The position numbers were made by a program, and so were the translations under genes. The notes beneath the pieces were generated by a model that searched no databases, had not been told where the DNA came from, and saw nothing but the letters and a program-made list of their open reading frames with translations. 6,936 nt of DNA. Source: Caulobacter sp. Lineage in GTDB: Bacteria; Pseudomonadota; Alphaproteobacteria; Caulobacterales; Caulobacteraceae. Shown in pieces: positions 6,240-6,936 of this stretch; the first letter of the stretch is position 1; each line of letters begins with the position of its first letter. Where the stretch lies: positions 1-6,936 of the forward strand of contig JACMOF010000237.1 in the NCBI GenBank assembly GCA_014378155.1, written 5' to 3'.

Positions 6240-6265
6240 CCCTTCCCCCTTTGATGGGGGAAGGG
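6240..6265. repeat. Perfect 10-bp hairpin in the left arm of the element
   Basis: CCCTTCCCCC (6240-6249), loop TTTGAT and GGGGGAAGGG (6256-6265) form a perfect stem. No T-rich tail follows on either strand, so a simple intrinsic terminator is unlikely, though the RNA stem could stabilise the 3' end of the GNAT message. Confidence 0.6.
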
Positions 6266-6365
6266 CCGGGGATAGGGGTGAAAGACTGTCCGGACGGGGG
6301 CGCGCAAGGACGAATATCTCGGGCGCCTTGCCTGCGAAACCGCAGCATCACCCCCACGCCCGCCC

Positions 6366-6384
6366 CTCCCCCATCAAGGGGGAG
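6366..6384. repeat. Hairpin in the right arm of the element
   Basis: CTCCCCC (6366-6372), loop ATCAA and GGGGGAG (6378-6384) form a 7-bp stem. It is the counterpart, in opposite orientation, of the left-arm hairpin. No U tract follows on either strand. Confidence 0.55.
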
Positions 6385-6479
6385 CGAGAAAAAGTCAGCT
6401 CCAAACCATATGCGATAGCCCTGCCCACAAGGCCCATAGGGGTAGGACCTGTTGCCTTGGCCGCCCGAACCCGCCATCC

Positions 6480-6497
6480 TTCGAACAACCGTTCGAA
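6480..6497. promoter_or_regulatory. Perfect inverted repeat upstream of the VWA gene
   Basis: TTCGAAC-AACC-GTTCGAA is a perfect 7-base inverted repeat with a 4-base spacer, ending 12 bases before the ATG at 6510. Its core CGAAC-N4-GTTCG has the shape of the Gram-positive LexA (Cheo) box, whereas alphaproteobacterial LexA uses GTTC-N7-GTTC direct repeats. It may be an operator for another factor or a leader hairpin. Confidence 0.45.
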
Positions 6498-6509
6498 AGC
6501 ACGCCTGCC

Positions 6510-6936
6510 ATGTTCCTCCGCTTCTTTTCCGAGCTCCGCGCCGCCAAGGTGCCGGTCTCCCTGCGCGAGTACCTCCTGTTGATGGAGGCGCTGGACAAGG
6601 ACGTCATCGATCGCCGCATCGAGGACTTCTATTTCCTGTCGCGGGCCAGCCTGGTGAAGGACGAGAAGAACCTCGACAAGTTCGACCGAGTGTTCGGCCA
6701 TGTGTTCAAGGGGCTTGAAACGGTCGAAGACGGCCTGACAGCCGACATCCCGGCCGAGTGGCTAAAGGCCCTGACCGAAAAGTTCCTGACCGACGAAGAG
6801 AAGGCCCAGATCGAGGCCATGGGCGGCTTCGACAAGTTGATGGAGACCCTGCAGGAGCGCCTGAAGGAACAGAAGGAGCGCCACGAGGGCGGCTCAAAAT
6901 GGATCGGCTCGGGCGGCACCTCTCCCTTCGGAAACA
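6510..6936 (+). CDS. VWA-domain (CoxE-like) protein, N-terminal part (cut by right edge)
   Basis: 142 residues are visible and the frame is open to the end of the window. The start MFLRFFSELRAAKVPVSLREYLLLMEALDKDV, the charged helical middle (ERLKEQKERHEGG, about 116-128) and SKWIGSGGTSPFGN (129-142) match the N-terminal region of the CoxE-like family of von Willebrand factor A proteins. These are usually about 390 residues and carry the metal-binding VWA domain in the C-terminal half, which is outside the window. Family members often work with a MoxR-type AAA+ ATPase in metal-centre or complex assembly. No such ATPase lies upstream here, where a repeat element and the GNAT gene are found. 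The ATG at 6510 has no clear Shine-Dalgarno. The function in this organism is unknown. Confidence 0.85.
   Translation, partial: MFLRFFSELRAAKVPVSLREYLLLMEALDKDVIDRRIEDFYFLSRASLVKDEKNLDKFDRVFGHVFKGLETVEDGLTADIPAEWLKALTEKFLTDEEKAQIEAMGGFDKLMETLQERLKEQKERHEGGSKWIGSGGTSPFGN

Larger units (their letters stand above)
6191..6446. repeat. Large degenerate inverted-repeat (palindromic, MITE-like) intergenic element
   Basis: The gap between the GNAT gene and the VWA gene (6181-6509, 329 bases) holds no convincing gene but is mostly one imperfect palindrome. The left arm (6191-6281) reappears as reverse complement in the right arm (6348-6446). Matching blocks in order are CCT-CCCC-ATGGG, GGC-ATCGCA-ATG (about 20 of 29 bases identical up to GACTT), the GACTT block, CCCCCTTTGATGGGGG against CCCCCTTGATGGGGG, and GGGGTGA. 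The 66-base centre carries GCAAGG (6304-6309) paired with CCTTGC (6326-6331) around the same axis near 6318. No clear target-site duplication or coding sequence is seen. It looks like a dispersed repeat, but copy number cannot be judged from one window. Confidence 0.7.

Noticed and set aside
5418..6254. Open frame of about 278 codons on the plus strand, running through the GNAT gene
   Set aside because: It is Arg/Pro/Gly-rich, in the wrong frame for both flanking genes, and ends inside the repeat element.
6240..6265. Intrinsic terminator after the GNAT gene
   Set aside because: The stem is strong but no run of T follows it on either strand; it is better explained as part of the larger repeat.
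6191..6446. CRISPR array or CcrM-associated repeat family as an explanation for the gap
   Set aside because: There are no regularly spaced direct repeats, and no GANTC site was found inside the element.
5992..6477. Minus-strand frame through the 6181-6509 gap, and a matching plus-strand frame at 6220-6582
   Set aside because: Both translate the inverted-repeat element (P/S/G-rich peptides) and share no domain with known proteins; the palindrome explains the open frames.

Overview
The window looks like a piece of an alphaproteobacterial chromosome, most likely Caulobacter or a close relative in the Caulobacteraceae. The evidence is high G+C throughout, third codon positions dominated by G and C, several frames open on both strands, and proteins that read like their Caulobacter counterparts. 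GANTC, the CcrM methylation site of this group, also occurs less often than base composition would predict. The genus is an inference from recall, not from a search.

Left part (1-2451, minus strand): a tightly packed housekeeping operon read right to left, xseB - csaA - ispA - dxs, with dxs running off the left edge. xseB, ispA and dxs form a widespread proteobacterial cluster: the small subunit of exonuclease VII, farnesyl diphosphate synthase and DXP synthase, the latter two being isoprenoid precursor genes. Here a CsaA-type tRNA-binding-fold protein sits between xseB and ispA, joined to both by overlapping stop/start codons. ispA appears to start at TTG. A candidate promoter lies in the 120-base gap upstream of xseB.

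Middle part (2572-4504, minus strand): a probable three-gene unit reading hxlR-type regulator - histone deacetylase-like amidohydrolase - histidine phosphatase. The gaps are 2 and 47 bases, and the 47-base gap carries two GANTC sites.

Right part (4624-6180, plus strand): divergent from the regulator are a zinc-free quinone oxidoreductase/MDR-family enzyme and, 33 bases later, a PaiA-like GNAT acetyltransferase. The regulator has a single cysteine at residue 7. The divergent gap of about 120 bases contains a perfect inverted repeat next to the regulator's ribosome binding site and a strong GC hairpin in the oxidoreductase leader. This is the layout of known thiol-based quinone/electrophile switches of the HxlR (YodB/QorR) type.

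From 6181 to 6509 there is no credible gene. Most of this gap is one large, degenerate inverted-repeat element of about 255 bases with arms of about 95 bases and nested hairpins. It resembles a dispersed palindromic or MITE-like intergenic repeat. It is followed by a perfect 7-base inverted repeat just upstream of a VWA-domain (CoxE-like) gene that runs off the right edge.

The window is mostly ordinary chromosome. The points most worth following up are the HxlR/oxidoreductase switch with its HDAC partner, the large inverted-repeat element, the palindrome before the VWA gene, and the insertion of csaA into the xseB-ispA-dxs operon.
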